A stretch of 64,000 bases of DNA from Aquimarina algicola (GCF_006443095.1 NZ_VFWZ01000004.1:248450-312449), one strand, 5' to 3'; counted from the stretch's first letter, positions 35,133 through 45,134 are shown. A program made the numbers and translations. Notes: generated by a model not told the origin, from the letters alone.

Positions 35133-35807
35133 TCAATTCGTCAAAGTATTGTAATAATTAACGATCTTTACAACATCTTTTTCTTTTTTACAGTTAAGTT
35201 TTTTTGATGAAATATACTTTTCAATCTCACTTTTTCTGTCTCCTAAAACCCTTAGTATATCTTTTTCTTTTAATCTCATTTTAAGTAGCTCTCCTTCTTC
35301 ATTCAATATAAAATAACTATGCTTTTCTACATATTTATCTTTTGTTGTCTTTTGATAACCTCCAATCGCCTCTCTACCTTGTTTTATCTTTTTTTCAACT
35401 TTCATAACCAAAGAAGTTTTCCCCTCTTTTAAAAAAACAAAAAACTGCTTAGTTCCTTCAAAATCTAATACTTTATAAGCATATCCTTCATCCAAAACAA
35501 TTTCTATATTGTCTCTTTTTAAAACATTAAATACTTCGGTTACTTCGATTTGGTCATTTAAAGCATTATATCGAACAAAAGCTCTACGCGATTTTTGTTT
35601 ATTTACAAATACAGAGGCTAATTTATTTTCATTTTCAAAGTATTCATGACCTTGGATAATATTCTTAGAAGGTTTTTTAACAACTACTCTGGTTCCATAA
35701 GCACTCAGGTTTGACGTTTCTTCATCTTCAACAATTAAATCATTTTTTGATTGTCCAATAGACAGAAAAGTTTGTATTAATAAAAGTGCTAAAAACATTT
35801 TTTTCAT
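35133..35807 (-). CDS. Hypothetical exported protein, tandem paralogue A
   Basis: This is a 224-aa protein with a Sec signal ending near SIGQ. It is paralogous to its upstream neighbour along its full length: IQGHEYFENENKLASVFVN matches IKGHKYYEDNKEMASVYVN, and KRDNIEIVLDEGYAYKV matches KRDNIEIVLDKKGYRYKV. The ends also match (ISSKKLNCKKEKDVVKIVNYYN). The protein is rich in lysine and predicted beta strands. No family or function is recognised. Its start is 128 nt downstream of a perfect palindrome that separates it from paralogue B. Confidence 0.7.
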   Translation of the reverse strand: MKKMFLALLLIQTFLSIGQSKNDLIVEDEETSNLSAYGTRVVVKKPSKNIIQGHEYFENENKLASVFVNKQKSRRAFVRYNALNDQIEVTEVFNVLKRDNIEIVLDEGYAYKVLDFEGTKQFFVFLKEGKTSLVMKVEKKIKQGREAIGGYQKTTKDKYVEKHSYFILNEEGELLKMRLKEKDILRVLGDRKSEIEKYISSKKLNCKKEKDVVKIVNYYNTLTN

Positions 35808-35935
35808 TCCTTATAATTTAAAATTTTGTCCGACAAAGGAACGATTTTTCTTATGAAATATTTAACAAATTACAGATGATTATTAATGGGTTGATTTATA
35901 AGTTGTTATCGCTTAACTAAAATAAAATTAAAAAA

Positions 35936-35979
35936 ATACAGTCAACCATTTTTTACTAGTAAAAAATGGTTGACTGTAT
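35936..35979. terminator. Perfect 44-bp palindrome between the paralogues, probable terminator
   Basis: Two exact 22-bp arms meet with no loop at ACT|AGT. The repeat begins 8 nt past the stop of paralogue B. On the minus strand it continues into a T-run, so a strong terminator is the natural reading. The length and perfection are unusual compared with the other hairpins here. Confidence 0.75.
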
Positions 35980-35987
35980 TCATAAAA

Positions 35988-36683
35988 TTATAATGAATTG
36001 TAGTGATCAATGATTTTAATCAAATCTTCTTTTTTCTTAAAACGAAGCTTTTTTGATGAAACAAAATTTTCAACTTCATCTTTCTTACTACTTAAAGCTG
36101 CTAAAATTTCTTTCTTTTTAAATTTAACAGGGATAAACTTATCTTCCTCTGTAAGAATAAAATAATCATTTTGTAAAACATACCTAGAAGGTTTATCTTT
36201 TTCATAATTAGTTGCTGCCTTAACACCTAATTTTATCTTCTTTTTTGGTCTAAGTGCTAGAGAGACTTTACCTTTGTTAAACAAAATATAATATTTTTTC
36301 TGGTTTTCTTCTTCAAATACTTTATACCTATATCCTTTTTTATCTAAAACAATTTCTATATTGTCTCTTTTAAACATTTTATAAGTCTTATCGTTATCTG
36401 TAGTTTCAACTTCATCATCCACTGCATTATATCTCACCATACATTTTACTTTCATATCTCCATTAACATAAACCGAAGCCATTTCTTTATTATCTTCATA
36501 ATATTTATGACCCTTTATGTTTTCGACAGAAGATTCTGTAACGATTACTCCTATTCCTCCAGCAGACGGATCAAACCCATCGATTTCTCCGGGACCTCTT
36601 GAAGAAGCCGATCCAAAACCTTGCGCATTGATTGTTAAACTAAAAACTGAGCAAATGCTCAAAAAAAATAGTATTTTCTTCAT
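35988..36683 (-). CDS. Hypothetical exported protein, tandem paralogue B
   Basis: This is a 231-aa protein with a Sec signal ending in INAQG and a Gly/Ser-rich start to the mature chain (GFGSASSRGPGEIDGFDPS). The rest aligns with paralogue A, ending in FVSSKKLRFKKKEDLIKIIDHYN. The pair is a local duplication. There is no catalytic motif and no lipobox. It may be a periplasmic or surface protein; the role is unknown. Confidence 0.7.
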   Translation of the reverse strand: MKKILFFLSICSVFSLTINAQGFGSASSRGPGEIDGFDPSAGGIGVIVTESSVENIKGHKYYEDNKEMASVYVNGDMKVKCMVRYNAVDDEVETTDNDKTYKMFKRDNIEIVLDKKGYRYKVFEEENQKKYYILFNKGKVSLALRPKKKIKLGVKAATNYEKDKPSRYVLQNDYFILTEEDKFIPVKFKKKEILAALSSKKDEVENFVSSKKLRFKKKEDLIKIIDHYNSL

Positions 36684-36834
36684 AATTGGTATTTATTTAA
36701 TGATTGATGCTAAAAAAGCAATTCTATAAATAAACTAACATATCTATCGTTAAAAATATCCTAATTAACAATAAACTTTTATCCTATAATTTATCTTTAA
36801 AAGAAAAATACACAAATCAACTTATCTAATCCTT

Positions 36835-39819
36835 ATGAAAAAACTTCTACTATCACTTCTCGTGATATACGGAATTTTAAATTCTAATGCTCAAGATTAT
36901 TTTCCAAAGAATGATGGCGTAAAGACAAGTAATACAAATTATACCGTATTTACAAATGCGACAATCCATACTACACCAAATAATATCATTACCAACGGTA
37001 TTCTTATTATTCGACAAGGTAAAATTGTTGACGTTGGTTCCTCTTCTATTGCAATTCCAAAAAATAGCATCATCACTGATCTTGAAGAAAAACATATTTA
37101 TGCTTCATTTATAGATTTATATACAAGCTTTGGAGTTCAACCACCAAAAAAAAGTAAAACCAGTCCCTTCAGAGGGAATCCTCAATATGGATCTTCTAGA
37201 GAAGGGTATTATTGGAACGATCATATTAGACCGGAAACCAATACACTTACTCATTTTAAATATGATAAAAAGCAAGCTGACGAATATATAAAACAGGGAT
37301 TTGGAGTTTTAAACACACATATGCCGGATGGTATTGCTAGAGGTACCGGTTTACTTGTTGCTTTAAATAATAAAGGAACTGTTGGAGAAAGACTACTGAG
37401 TGACAGGTCTTCTCATTTTTTTTCTTTTACTAAAAGTAATAAAAGTAAACAACTCTACCCTACTTCACTAATGGGAGCTATGGCTCTATTAAGACAAATG
37501 TACCATGATGCAACCTGGTACGAAAAAGAAAATTCTAAAACCAAAGATCTATCACTGGAAGCTATCATAAGAAACAAGAACCTTCCACAAATTTTTGAAG
37601 CCGGTAGTAAAGAAAATGGATTCAGAGCTGACAAGATTGGAGATGAATTTAATATCAATTATGTACTTCTTGGCGGGGGTAACGAGTATTCTAGAATCGA
37701 TAATGTAATCGCTACAAATGCCAAATATATTATCCCACTGAATTTTCCTGATGCCTACGACGTTTCTGATCCCTTTTCAGCAAATTTGGTAAGCTTGGCT
37801 GATATGCGCCAATGGAATCAAGCTCCTTCAAACCCATCAGTATTAGCAAAAAAAGGAGTTGTATTTTCTTTTACTACTCACAAACTAGACAAAATTAGTA
37901 ATCTTCAACCAAATATTTTAAAAGCTATAGAATATGGATTAGATCATAAAACAGCTTTGGCTTCTCTAACAACAATCCCAGCAGAAATTTTAGGAAAAAG
38001 TGATCTTTTGGGAAGTCTCAAAAAAGGAGCATACGCTAATTTTTTAATTACCAAAGAAGAGTTATTCTCTAAGGAGAATATCGTATACGAAAATTGGGTA
38101 CAAGGACATAAAAATGTAATCAACAATATGAATGTAGTTCCTATTAATGGGAAATATGAATTTATGATTTCTAATAAGAAATACAATATGTCAATTACAG
38201 GAAAACCATCTACACCAAAGGCCGAAATTACTACTGAAGGTAAAAAACTAGGAACCAAAATTAGTTATAAAAATGATTGGGTCTCCGTTACATTTACACA
38301 ACCAGATACTACCAAAACAAACTACACTCGTTTAATAGCATCTATAAACAAAAAAACAAACCTCTGGAACGGAAAAGTTGTTCTCCCCAACGGCACAGAA
38401 ACTAATCTTATCATAAAAAAGAAAGAAGAGCCACCTGTTACAAACAAAAAAGAAGAGAAAAAAAGTCAACAAAAACCAGAAGTATTTCCTGTAACATATC
38501 CTAATATGGCATATGGCCATTCAGCACTTCCTGCTTCAGAAACTATTTTATTCAAGAATGCTACAGTATGGACGAATGAAAAAGAAGGAATCTTAAAAGA
38601 AACAGATGTACTTATCAAAAGTGGTAAAATCGTTTCTATCGGAAAAAATCTATCATCTGGCAATGCAAAAATAATAGATGCTACAGGCAAACATATAACT
38701 CCGGGAATCATCGATGAGCATTCGCATATTGCAGCTGCTGCTATTAATGAAGCTGGTCATAACTCTTCTGCAGAAGTTACCATCGAAGATGTTGTAAATC
38801 CAGAAGACATAAATATATATCGAAACCTAGCTGGTGGAGTAACCTCAATACAAATCCTTCATGGCTCTGCAAATCCTATTGGAGGTCAATCTGCCATCAT
38901 TAAATTAAAATGGGGTGAAAACGCAGATAATCTCATTTATAAAAACTCACCCAAATTCATCAAATTCGCTTTAGGAGAAAATGTAAAACAAAGTAATTGG
39001 CAAAGTTTTAGTCGTTTCCCACAATCAAGAATGGGAGTCGAACAATTATTTATGGATTATTTTCATAGGGCTAAAGAATATGAAAGGCTCAAAAATAGTG
39101 GTAAACCCTTTAGAGAAGATATCGAATTACAGACTATTTCAGAGATTATAAATGGAGAACGCTTTATCAGTTGCCATTCTTACGTACAAAGTGAAATTAA
39201 TATGCTGATGAAAGTAGCTGAAAAATTTAATTTTAAAGTTAATACTTTCACTCATATTCTTGAAGGATATAAAGTAGCTGATAAAATGGCTGCACATGGC
39301 GTAGGAGGCTCTACATTTTCAGATTGGTGGGCTTACAAATTTGAAGTAAACGACGCTATACCTTATAATGCAGCTATTATGCACAATCAAGGGGTATTGA
39401 CCGCTATTAATAGTGATGATGCCGAAATGTCTCGAAGGTTAAATCAAGAAGCTGCGAAATCCGTAAAATACGGAGGTGTAAATGAAGAAGATGCTTTAAA
39501 ATTTGTAACACTAAACCCAGCCAAATTATTACATATTGATGATAGAGTGGGTAGTATCAAAATAGGAAAGGATGCTGATATCGTATTATGGACAGATCAT
39601 CCACTTTCTATTTATGCAAAAGCAGAAAAAACTATAATAGAAGGGGCTATTTACTTTGATTTAGAAAAAGATAAAGTTTTACGTAGAAAAATTAAAGAAG
39701 AAAAAAGCAAACTTTCATCTATGATGATCAAAGCAAAAAATAAAGGACTTAAAACACAACCTGCAAAAAAGAAAGAACATCAACATTTTGAATGTGAAAC
39801 TTTAGAAACTATACACTAA
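36835..39819 (+). CDS. Exported double amidohydrolase-family protein
   Basis: This is a 994-aa protein with a Sec signal (to about residue 20, SNAQ) and two amidohydrolase-like halves. The N-terminal half (about 35-430) lacks the metal-binding HxH: the equivalent segment reads ASFIDLYTSFG. A linker rich in K/E/P (about 530-555) joins the C-terminal half (about 575-970). That half has ITPGIIDEHSHIA with an intact HxH, FTHILEGYKVADKMAAHG and AINSDDAEMSRRL. Only the second half is therefore likely catalytic. It is followed 45 nt later by another degenerate amidohydrolase. The substrate is unknown; imidazolonepropionase-like hydrolases are the nearest family. Confidence 0.88.
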   Translation: MKKLLLSLLVIYGILNSNAQDYFPKNDGVKTSNTNYTVFTNATIHTTPNNIITNGILIIRQGKIVDVGSSSIAIPKNSIITDLEEKHIYASFIDLYTSFGVQPPKKSKTSPFRGNPQYGSSREGYYWNDHIRPETNTLTHFKYDKKQADEYIKQGFGVLNTHMPDGIARGTGLLVALNNKGTVGERLLSDRSSHFFSFTKSNKSKQLYPTSLMGAMALLRQMYHDATWYEKENSKTKDLSLEAIIRNKNLPQIFEAGSKENGFRADKIGDEFNINYVLLGGGNEYSRIDNVIATNAKYIIPLNFPDAYDVSDPFSANLVSLADMRQWNQAPSNPSVLAKKGVVFSFTTHKLDKISNLQPNILKAIEYGLDHKTALASLTTIPAEILGKSDLLGSLKKGAYANFLITKEELFSKENIVYENWVQGHKNVINNMNVVPINGKYEFMISNKKYNMSITGKPSTPKAEITTEGKKLGTKISYKNDWVSVTFTQPDTTKTNYTRLIASINKKTNLWNGKVVLPNGTETNLIIKKKEEPPVTNKKEEKKSQQKPEVFPVTYPNMAYGHSALPASETILFKNATVWTNEKEGILKETDVLIKSGKIVSIGKNLSSGNAKIIDATGKHITPGIIDEHSHIAAAAINEAGHNSSAEVTIEDVVNPEDINIYRNLAGGVTSIQILHGSANPIGGQSAIIKLKWGENADNLIYKNSPKFIKFALGENVKQSNWQSFSRFPQSRMGVEQLFMDYFHRAKEYERLKNSGKPFREDIELQTISEIINGERFISCHSYVQSEINMLMKVAEKFNFKVNTFTHILEGYKVADKMAAHGVGGSTFSDWWAYKFEVNDAIPYNAAIMHNQGVLTAINSDDAEMSRRLNQEAAKSVKYGGVNEEDALKFVTLNPAKLLHIDDRVGSIKIGKDADIVLWTDHPLSIYAKAEKTIIEGAIYFDLEKDKVLRRKIKEEKSKLSSMMIKAKNKGLKTQPAKKKEHQHFECETLETIH

Positions 39820-39864
39820 GTTCTAAAGTTTTTACAATTCATAAAATTCAAAAGCAAAATATCA

Positions 39865-41160
39865 ATGAAAAAAATAATCAACTTCATAATTATTTCTATT
39901 TTCTTTCTTAATAATAGTAATGCTCAGCAAACTCCTGCAAAGATACAAAGTGATCCCATTACAATAATTGGAGCCACTGCGCATATTGGTAATGGAAAAA
40001 CTATAGAAAATAGTATCATTATTTTTGAAAATGGTAAGATCACCACTATTGAAAATAACAATAATACAGCTACAAAAGGTAAAATAGTACAAGCAGAAGG
40101 CAAACATATTTACCCTGGTTTTATTGCTCCAAATTCTACATTAGGATTAGTAGAGATAGGTGCAGTGAGAGCATCTGACGATGATTCTGAAATTGGAACT
40201 TATAATCCTCATATCCGAAGTATCATTGCTTATAATGCAGAAAGTAAAATTGTTGAAAGTATGCGCCCTAATGGCGTATTGATTGCACAAGTTACTCCTA
40301 GAGGTGGTAAAATCTCTGGTACATCATCTATAGTACAATTAGACGCATGGAATTGGGAAGATGCTATTATCAAAATTGATGATGGAATACATATGAACTG
40401 GCCCAATATATTTACTAGAGGACGTTGGTGGCTTGGAGAAGAACCCGGTTTTAAAGCAAATAAAGAATATAACAAACAAGTTTTAGAATTAAAAGATTTT
40501 ATCAAACAGTCTAAGGCTTCATTAAAATCTAATGCATCAGACATTAAAAATTTACCCTTTTTAGCTATGAAAGGTATTTTTGACGGCTCTCAAACATTAT
40601 TTATTAATGCAAGAACCGAAAAAGAAATTTTAGACGTTATTTCTTTTGCAAAAGAATATGAATTAAAAAAAATTGTAATTGTTGAAGGCTGGGAAGCTTA
40701 TAAAGTAAAAGAGCAATTGAAAAAAAATAATATTGCTGTGTTAGCTACCAGAACACATTCTACACCTCAACTAGAAGATGAAGACTATGATATTTCATAT
40801 AAAAATCCTAAAATACTAATGGATGCCGGAGTACTAGTAGCACTTCAAAATAGTGGGCAAATGGAACGGGCAAATGCTAGAAATCTACCTTTTCAAGCAG
40901 GAACTGTTGCTGCACATGGATTAGATAAAGAAAAAGCGTTACAACTTATTACAGGAAATAGTGCTAAAATTTTGGGCATTGATAGTTTTACCGGGACACT
41001 AGAAGTTGGCAAAGACGCTACCTTATTTATTAGTAAAGGAGATGCTCTGGATATGCGTACAAATCAATTAGAAAAAGCATTTATACAAGGACGAGAAATA
41101 AGCTTAGAAACACATCAAACAAAACTTTGGAAACGATATGTTAATAAATACAAGCAATAA
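39865..41160 (+). CDS. Exported amidohydrolase-family protein lacking metal-binding HxH
   Basis: This is a 431-aa protein with a Sec signal (SNAQQ). The composite domain begins ATAHIGNGKTIENSIIIFENGKI. The position that normally carries GxxDxHxH reads YPGFIAPNSTLGLVE, without histidines. The end (ITGNSAKILGIDSFTGTLEVGKDATLFI) is typical of the family. It resembles the N-terminal half of the preceding protein more than its active half, so it is probably a non-catalytic partner. The 45-nt gap suggests co-transcription. Confidence 0.85.
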   Translation: MKKIINFIIISIFFLNNSNAQQTPAKIQSDPITIIGATAHIGNGKTIENSIIIFENGKITTIENNNNTATKGKIVQAEGKHIYPGFIAPNSTLGLVEIGAVRASDDDSEIGTYNPHIRSIIAYNAESKIVESMRPNGVLIAQVTPRGGKISGTSSIVQLDAWNWEDAIIKIDDGIHMNWPNIFTRGRWWLGEEPGFKANKEYNKQVLELKDFIKQSKASLKSNASDIKNLPFLAMKGIFDGSQTLFINARTEKEILDVISFAKEYELKKIVIVEGWEAYKVKEQLKKNNIAVLATRTHSTPQLEDEDYDISYKNPKILMDAGVLVALQNSGQMERANARNLPFQAGTVAAHGLDKEKALQLITGNSAKILGIDSFTGTLEVGKDATLFISKGDALDMRTNQLEKAFIQGREISLETHQTKLWKRYVNKYKQ

Positions 41161-41260
41161 ATTATTGTACACTATCTCTACATAACAAATAAATTAATAA
41201 AGCTTAAATTTTTTGTAGGGTATTTTCAATATTATGTGTTATAGTAAAAAGAAATACTTC

Positions 41261-41674
41261 ATGAAAACTATAATTATTTATGTCTTTGCCTTTTTTATTT
41301 TTTCCATTGCAACGGCACAAAACACAAAAAGTTATCTCGGTTTTGGAAATTTTAAGAGCAATATATCTCTGACTAAAAGTCATTTTAACTTGAGTACTAT
41401 CAAAATACCTAACAACACAAAATATATTTTTGGTAACAATGCAGTAAATATCTATGGATATCAAAGAAGTTACTTCCCATCCATATTACAACAACAGATT
41501 ACATCTAATGTTTCTATTGGTTTTAATATAGATCCATTTTGCTTATACCCCACAAATTCGATACTATTAGGTTCAAATCTTAGTAATAATGGATATCAAT
41601 TTTCAACAACCGAAATAATAATTGGTAATACGATTCAAGCTATTCAAATACTTGACATTTTAAGTAATTTTTAA
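41261..41674 (+). CDS. Hypothetical exported protein
   Basis: This 137-aa protein has a Sec signal (KTIIIYVFAFFIFSIATAQ) and a mature part rich in Asn, Ser, Ile and Tyr with no recognised domain. I use the ATG at 41261 because the signal starts there; an in-frame ATG at 41234 adds nine residues. It lies 100 nt after the amidohydrolase pair and may be transcribed with them. Low complexity makes any family call unsafe. Confidence 0.55.
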   Translation: MKTIIIYVFAFFIFSIATAQNTKSYLGFGNFKSNISLTKSHFNLSTIKIPNNTKYIFGNNAVNIYGYQRSYFPSILQQQITSNVSIGFNIDPFCLYPTNSILLGSNLSNNGYQFSTTEIIIGNTIQAIQILDILSNF

Positions 41675-41701
41675 AAGTATTCGCAATCTAAAAGTACAAT
41701 A

Positions 41702-41723
41702 GGCTAATTAAAAACAATTAGCC
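41702..41723. terminator. Possible terminator hairpin
   Basis: GGCTAATT and AATTAGCC (8 bp) surround a 6-nt loop between convergent genes. There is no good T-run on either side, so the call is weak. Confidence 0.4.
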
Positions 41724-41783
41724 ATATCATATATATTCATGGTATTTGATATCAAAAACAAATGTAACTTAAAGCTAATATCA

Positions 41784-42908
41784 CTACACTCCTTTAAACT
41801 CATTCATATCTTCAAGAGCACTGATCAGCATATTTACATGATTAAGAGTACAGCTTTCGCCCATAATACCAATTCTCCATATCTTTCCTGCAAAATCACC
41901 TAATCCTCCTCCTACTTCAATATTATAATCTTTTAATAGTTTATTACGAATCAAAGCCTCGTCATTACCATTTGGTAAAAAGACAGAATTAAGATTAGGT
42001 AAACGATGCTGTTCTTCTACTAAATATTTGAAACCTAATTTTTCTAATTTAGCTTTCAGTACTTGATGTACAGCATTATGTCTCTCCCAACGGCTTTCTA
42101 ACCCTTCTTCTAATACTATTCTTAAAGATTCTCTAAGTGCAAATACAGAAGATACAGGAGCTGTATGGTGATACGCCCGTTTAGATCCGCCCCAATAATT
42201 TTTTACTAAACTCAAATCAAGGAACCAGCTCTGAACTTTAGTTTTTCTATTTTCTAGAGCTTGTACTGCTCTATCCGAAAAACTTACCGGAGATAATCCG
42301 GGAGGGGCACTTAAGCATTTTTGAGTTCCAGTGTAGATCGCATCTATATCCCAATCATCTACTCTAAGTTCTACACCGCAATATGATGTTACTGCATCTA
42401 CCATCAACATTCCACCTGCATTATGCACCAAGTCACTTATTTCTTTAATAGGCTGTAATGCTCCGGTAGAGGTTTCTGCATGTACTAATGCTAATAACTT
42501 AGGTTTTGGACAAATATTAAGTACTTTTTTTACATCTTCTACTGTAATGATGTCTCCCCATTGTTTTTCTATTTTATGAACTTTTGCTCCACAGCGTTCT
42601 GCTATATCAGTCATACGACCTCCAAAAACACCATTTACACCAATAATTATTTCATCTCCAGGTTCTAAAAGGTTAACCAAACAGGTTTCCATACCTGCGC
42701 TTCCCGGAGCAGAAACTACAAATGTGAGATGATTTTGAGTTAAAAAAGTTTTTTGAACCATTGATTTAACCTCATCCATGATCGATACAAATTCTGGATC
42801 TAAATGACCTATTAAGGGTGTAGACATTGCTTTTAATACTCTTGGATGCGCATCTGACGGACCTGGCCCCATCAAAATTCTGTTACTTGTGTTTAGTTCT
42901 GTATACAT
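41784..42908 (-). CDS. Alanine/serine-glyoxylate aminotransferase family protein
   Basis: This is a 374-aa class-V PLP enzyme. It opens with MGPGPSDAHPRVLKAM, has the SAPGSAGMETCLVNLL phosphate-binding region, VDAVTSYCGVELRVDDWDIDAIYTGTQKCL with the PLP lysine, and a C-terminal GGGLGDFAGKIWRIGIMGESC. The family interconverts glyoxylate and glycine using alanine or serine. Which amino donor is used here cannot be read. It is a single gene, convergent with the small exported-protein gene. Confidence 0.92.
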   Translation of the reverse strand: MYTELNTSNRILMGPGPSDAHPRVLKAMSTPLIGHLDPEFVSIMDEVKSMVQKTFLTQNHLTFVVSAPGSAGMETCLVNLLEPGDEIIIGVNGVFGGRMTDIAERCGAKVHKIEKQWGDIITVEDVKKVLNICPKPKLLALVHAETSTGALQPIKEISDLVHNAGGMLMVDAVTSYCGVELRVDDWDIDAIYTGTQKCLSAPPGLSPVSFSDRAVQALENRKTKVQSWFLDLSLVKNYWGGSKRAYHHTAPVSSVFALRESLRIVLEEGLESRWERHNAVHQVLKAKLEKLGFKYLVEEQHRLPNLNSVFLPNGNDEALIRNKLLKDYNIEVGGGLGDFAGKIWRIGIMGESCTLNHVNMLISALEDMNEFKGV

Positions 42909-43109
42909 TATATTTTTTATTAACTCAATAACTATATCGTTTTCGTAAAATTATAGAATTTTAAATCTTTATCTCTTTTAAATTTTATATGGTTATCATA
43001 AATAATTCTAAAATCTGATGATCTTATAAAACATCAGTCTATGATACTTCAAAAATTATCATTTTATAAAAAAACAGTTTTGATTTTTATGAAAAAAAAA
43101 ATTAAAGCA

Positions 43110-43143
43110 AAAAGGGTAAATCAAATTTGACTTACCCTTTTTC
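43110..43143 (-). terminator. Intrinsic terminator of the DUF6503-like gene
   Basis: On the minus strand AAAGGGTAAGTCAAA pairs with TTTGATTTACCCTTT (one wobble), followed by T-rich sequence, about 20 nt past the stop. Confidence 0.75.
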
Positions 43144-43162
43144 TAAAAAATTCATCTAATTT

Positions 43163-43975
43163 TTATAACGTACTACTTTCTTGTGTTGAAGTTTTTTTGA
43201 AAATTGAAGGAGATACTTTTTCAGTATTTGCTTCTGCGTTTACAAAACTTCTTTCACTTTTTACATCACCTACTTCACCATTTTCGTACGCTCTCCATTT
43301 AATTGTCTTAGGAAGTAATAATCCATTTACATCATTCCAATCAGAGTATTCTATTAAGCTAATTTTATCACTGGCTTCTTTACTAAAAAATGTAACTGTA
43401 TATCCTAAAAATTTCATTTTTTTGGTAGTTGCATCATAATATAGGAAATAATTGTCTTCTGGTGAGTCTCCTACTCCGTCATTATACGAGATTTTATAAC
43501 CAGGGTAAGATATATCGCCTATTTTAAGATCATCTACTTTTTCATAGCTAATTCCTTCGTCTCCCAAAACGAAAGGCATTGCATAAAAATAAAACATAAG
43601 ATTATGATAAAAACGAGGATTTCCTTTGAAAGCAGTCGAATCTTCTTGTTCTAACCAGGCTTCTTCTCCATCAAAACCTAATACAAATACATTAGTTTCA
43701 ATTCGAGCATGACGAGTTTTAAGATCTGTAGTATGTTTTTCGTTTCCGTCAGTTTTTTCTAATTCAAAAACTAAAGTATTCATTGCATCAAAAGCTTGGA
43801 TTCCTCCATGCGCTTTAAAAATAGCTGCTATATCCTCAGGAAAATCAGCTGATCTATCCTTTACAATTTCTTCTTTTTTTGATTCTTCTATTACAGGTTC
43901 TTGTTCTGTTTTGACCTCTTGTTTACAAGCGAAAATTACCGTAGCCAAAAGTGCTAATAAGGTTAGTTTTTTCAT
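43163..43975 (-). CDS. DUF6503-like lipoprotein
   Basis: This is a 270-aa lipoprotein (VIFAC, Cys17) with a charged linker. The domain beginning IFKAHGGIQAFDAMNTLVFEL runs through LGFDGEEAWLEQ, NLMFYFYAMPFVLGD and YFLYYDATTKKM to LPKTIKWRAYENG. The layout (a Lol-like half barrel that starts with HGG) matches Bacteroidota DUF6503 proteins. The LolA/LolB-like fold hints at binding a lipid or hydrophobic molecule, but that is inference. It is a single gene with its own terminator. Confidence 0.78.
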   Translation of the reverse strand: MKKLTLLALLATVIFACKQEVKTEQEPVIEESKKEEIVKDRSADFPEDIAAIFKAHGGIQAFDAMNTLVFELEKTDGNEKHTTDLKTRHARIETNVFVLGFDGEEAWLEQEDSTAFKGNPRFYHNLMFYFYAMPFVLGDEGISYEKVDDLKIGDISYPGYKISYNDGVGDSPEDNYFLYYDATTKKMKFLGYTVTFFSKEASDKISLIEYSDWNDVNGLLLPKTIKWRAYENGEVGDVKSERSFVNAEANTEKVSPSIFKKTSTQESSTL

Positions 43976-44050
43976 GATTATACTAATGAGTTAATTTTAG
44001 CAAGTGTAGTCGTATTGCTTACCTAACCTTACATCAAATACCATTATTTT

Positions 44051-45046
44051 TTATTTTTTTACAATTTTACCTGATTCATACTTATTATTTTTATCTAGAA
44101 AGATATATTTATAATCATCATATCTAAATGTTTTTGGATCTGCTCCTTCTACAATTTTTCCCAGAAAAAAAACATGTTTTGCATCCTTTGTATATCCATA
44201 CGCAACTTCTTCAAATGATGATGCATCTGCTGCTTCTAGGATCATTCCTTCGAAATAAATTTTGTCCTCTACTCTCATCATCGTATATCCATCAAAGAAC
44301 TTAACTTTTTCAATATCTTTATATGGAATACTGACAATTTTATTTACATCTTCAAAATTTCTACGATATACATATAGATAAATATATTTATCATCGTACA
44401 AAGAAGAAGAATTTAACTCTTTTACTTCTGAAAGATTTACTCCTTCTATTTTAAATAATGGTTTTTGATATTTATAATGATACACCCCATTACTATCTTT
44501 ACAGAATTGATCATTTATAACTTCAAAGGATTGATAATCTACATCCTTCATAATCGTATCATTTCTAAAAATAAAATTTTTATCTTTTGCGAAATCGTAA
44601 CTGAGCTGTCTATATGTACTAGGATCAGCATTTTCTAATATTCTAAATGCATTTTTTGTATCATTTGAATAATAATCAGTCAAAACATAGACATGATTTT
44701 TATCTTTGGGTACACGTCCTGCTTCTACATTAAAAGATGAAACATCTACTTCAAAATTTATAATTTTATGATTAAAATAGGCATGGTCATTATCCTTTGC
44801 ATAGTTATTTCCAAGAACCTGAAAAGAATTCATATCAACTTCCATTTCATGTTTACCCAGTTCAAACCAGTTACCCATTGGACTATAAATAATATGTTCT
44901 TTATCTCTTGAATAAAAATAGGAATCTGATAGTTCTTCATTTACTAGATCACCAAAGGGATTAAAAAATCTATATACCCCGTAAACAATGAGTGAACTTA
45001 TAATTATAAAAATAGCTGCTAAAACCATTAGTACTTTCTTGACCAT
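44051..45046 (-). CDS. DKNYY-repeat protein with N-terminal anchor
   Basis: This 331-aa protein has an N-terminal transmembrane helix (about 5-25). The rest is a tandem array of DKNYY-type units: YAKDNDHAYF, VPKDKNHVYV, FAKDKNFIFR, FCKDSNGVYHY and YTKDAKHVFF, each followed by a strand ending in D-x-x-[ST]-F. The DKNYY family is found in many bacteria with no known function; the repeats probably form a beta-rich surface or periplasmic domain. Confidence 0.82.
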   Translation of the reverse strand: MVKKVLMVLAAIFIIISSLIVYGVYRFFNPFGDLVNEELSDSYFYSRDKEHIIYSPMGNWFELGKHEMEVDMNSFQVLGNNYAKDNDHAYFNHKIINFEVDVSSFNVEAGRVPKDKNHVYVLTDYYSNDTKNAFRILENADPSTYRQLSYDFAKDKNFIFRNDTIMKDVDYQSFEVINDQFCKDSNGVYHYKYQKPLFKIEGVNLSEVKELNSSSLYDDKYIYLYVYRRNFEDVNKIVSIPYKDIEKVKFFDGYTMMRVEDKIYFEGMILEAADASSFEEVAYGYTKDAKHVFFLGKIVEGADPKTFRYDDYKYIFLDKNNKYESGKIVKK

Positions 45047-45134
45047 AATTTTGTTTTTACTCTATTTAAAAACAAAGTTATAGAAAATGCAAAATAGATG
45101 ACCCCTATAAACAGTGAAATAGAATGTATGCTCC

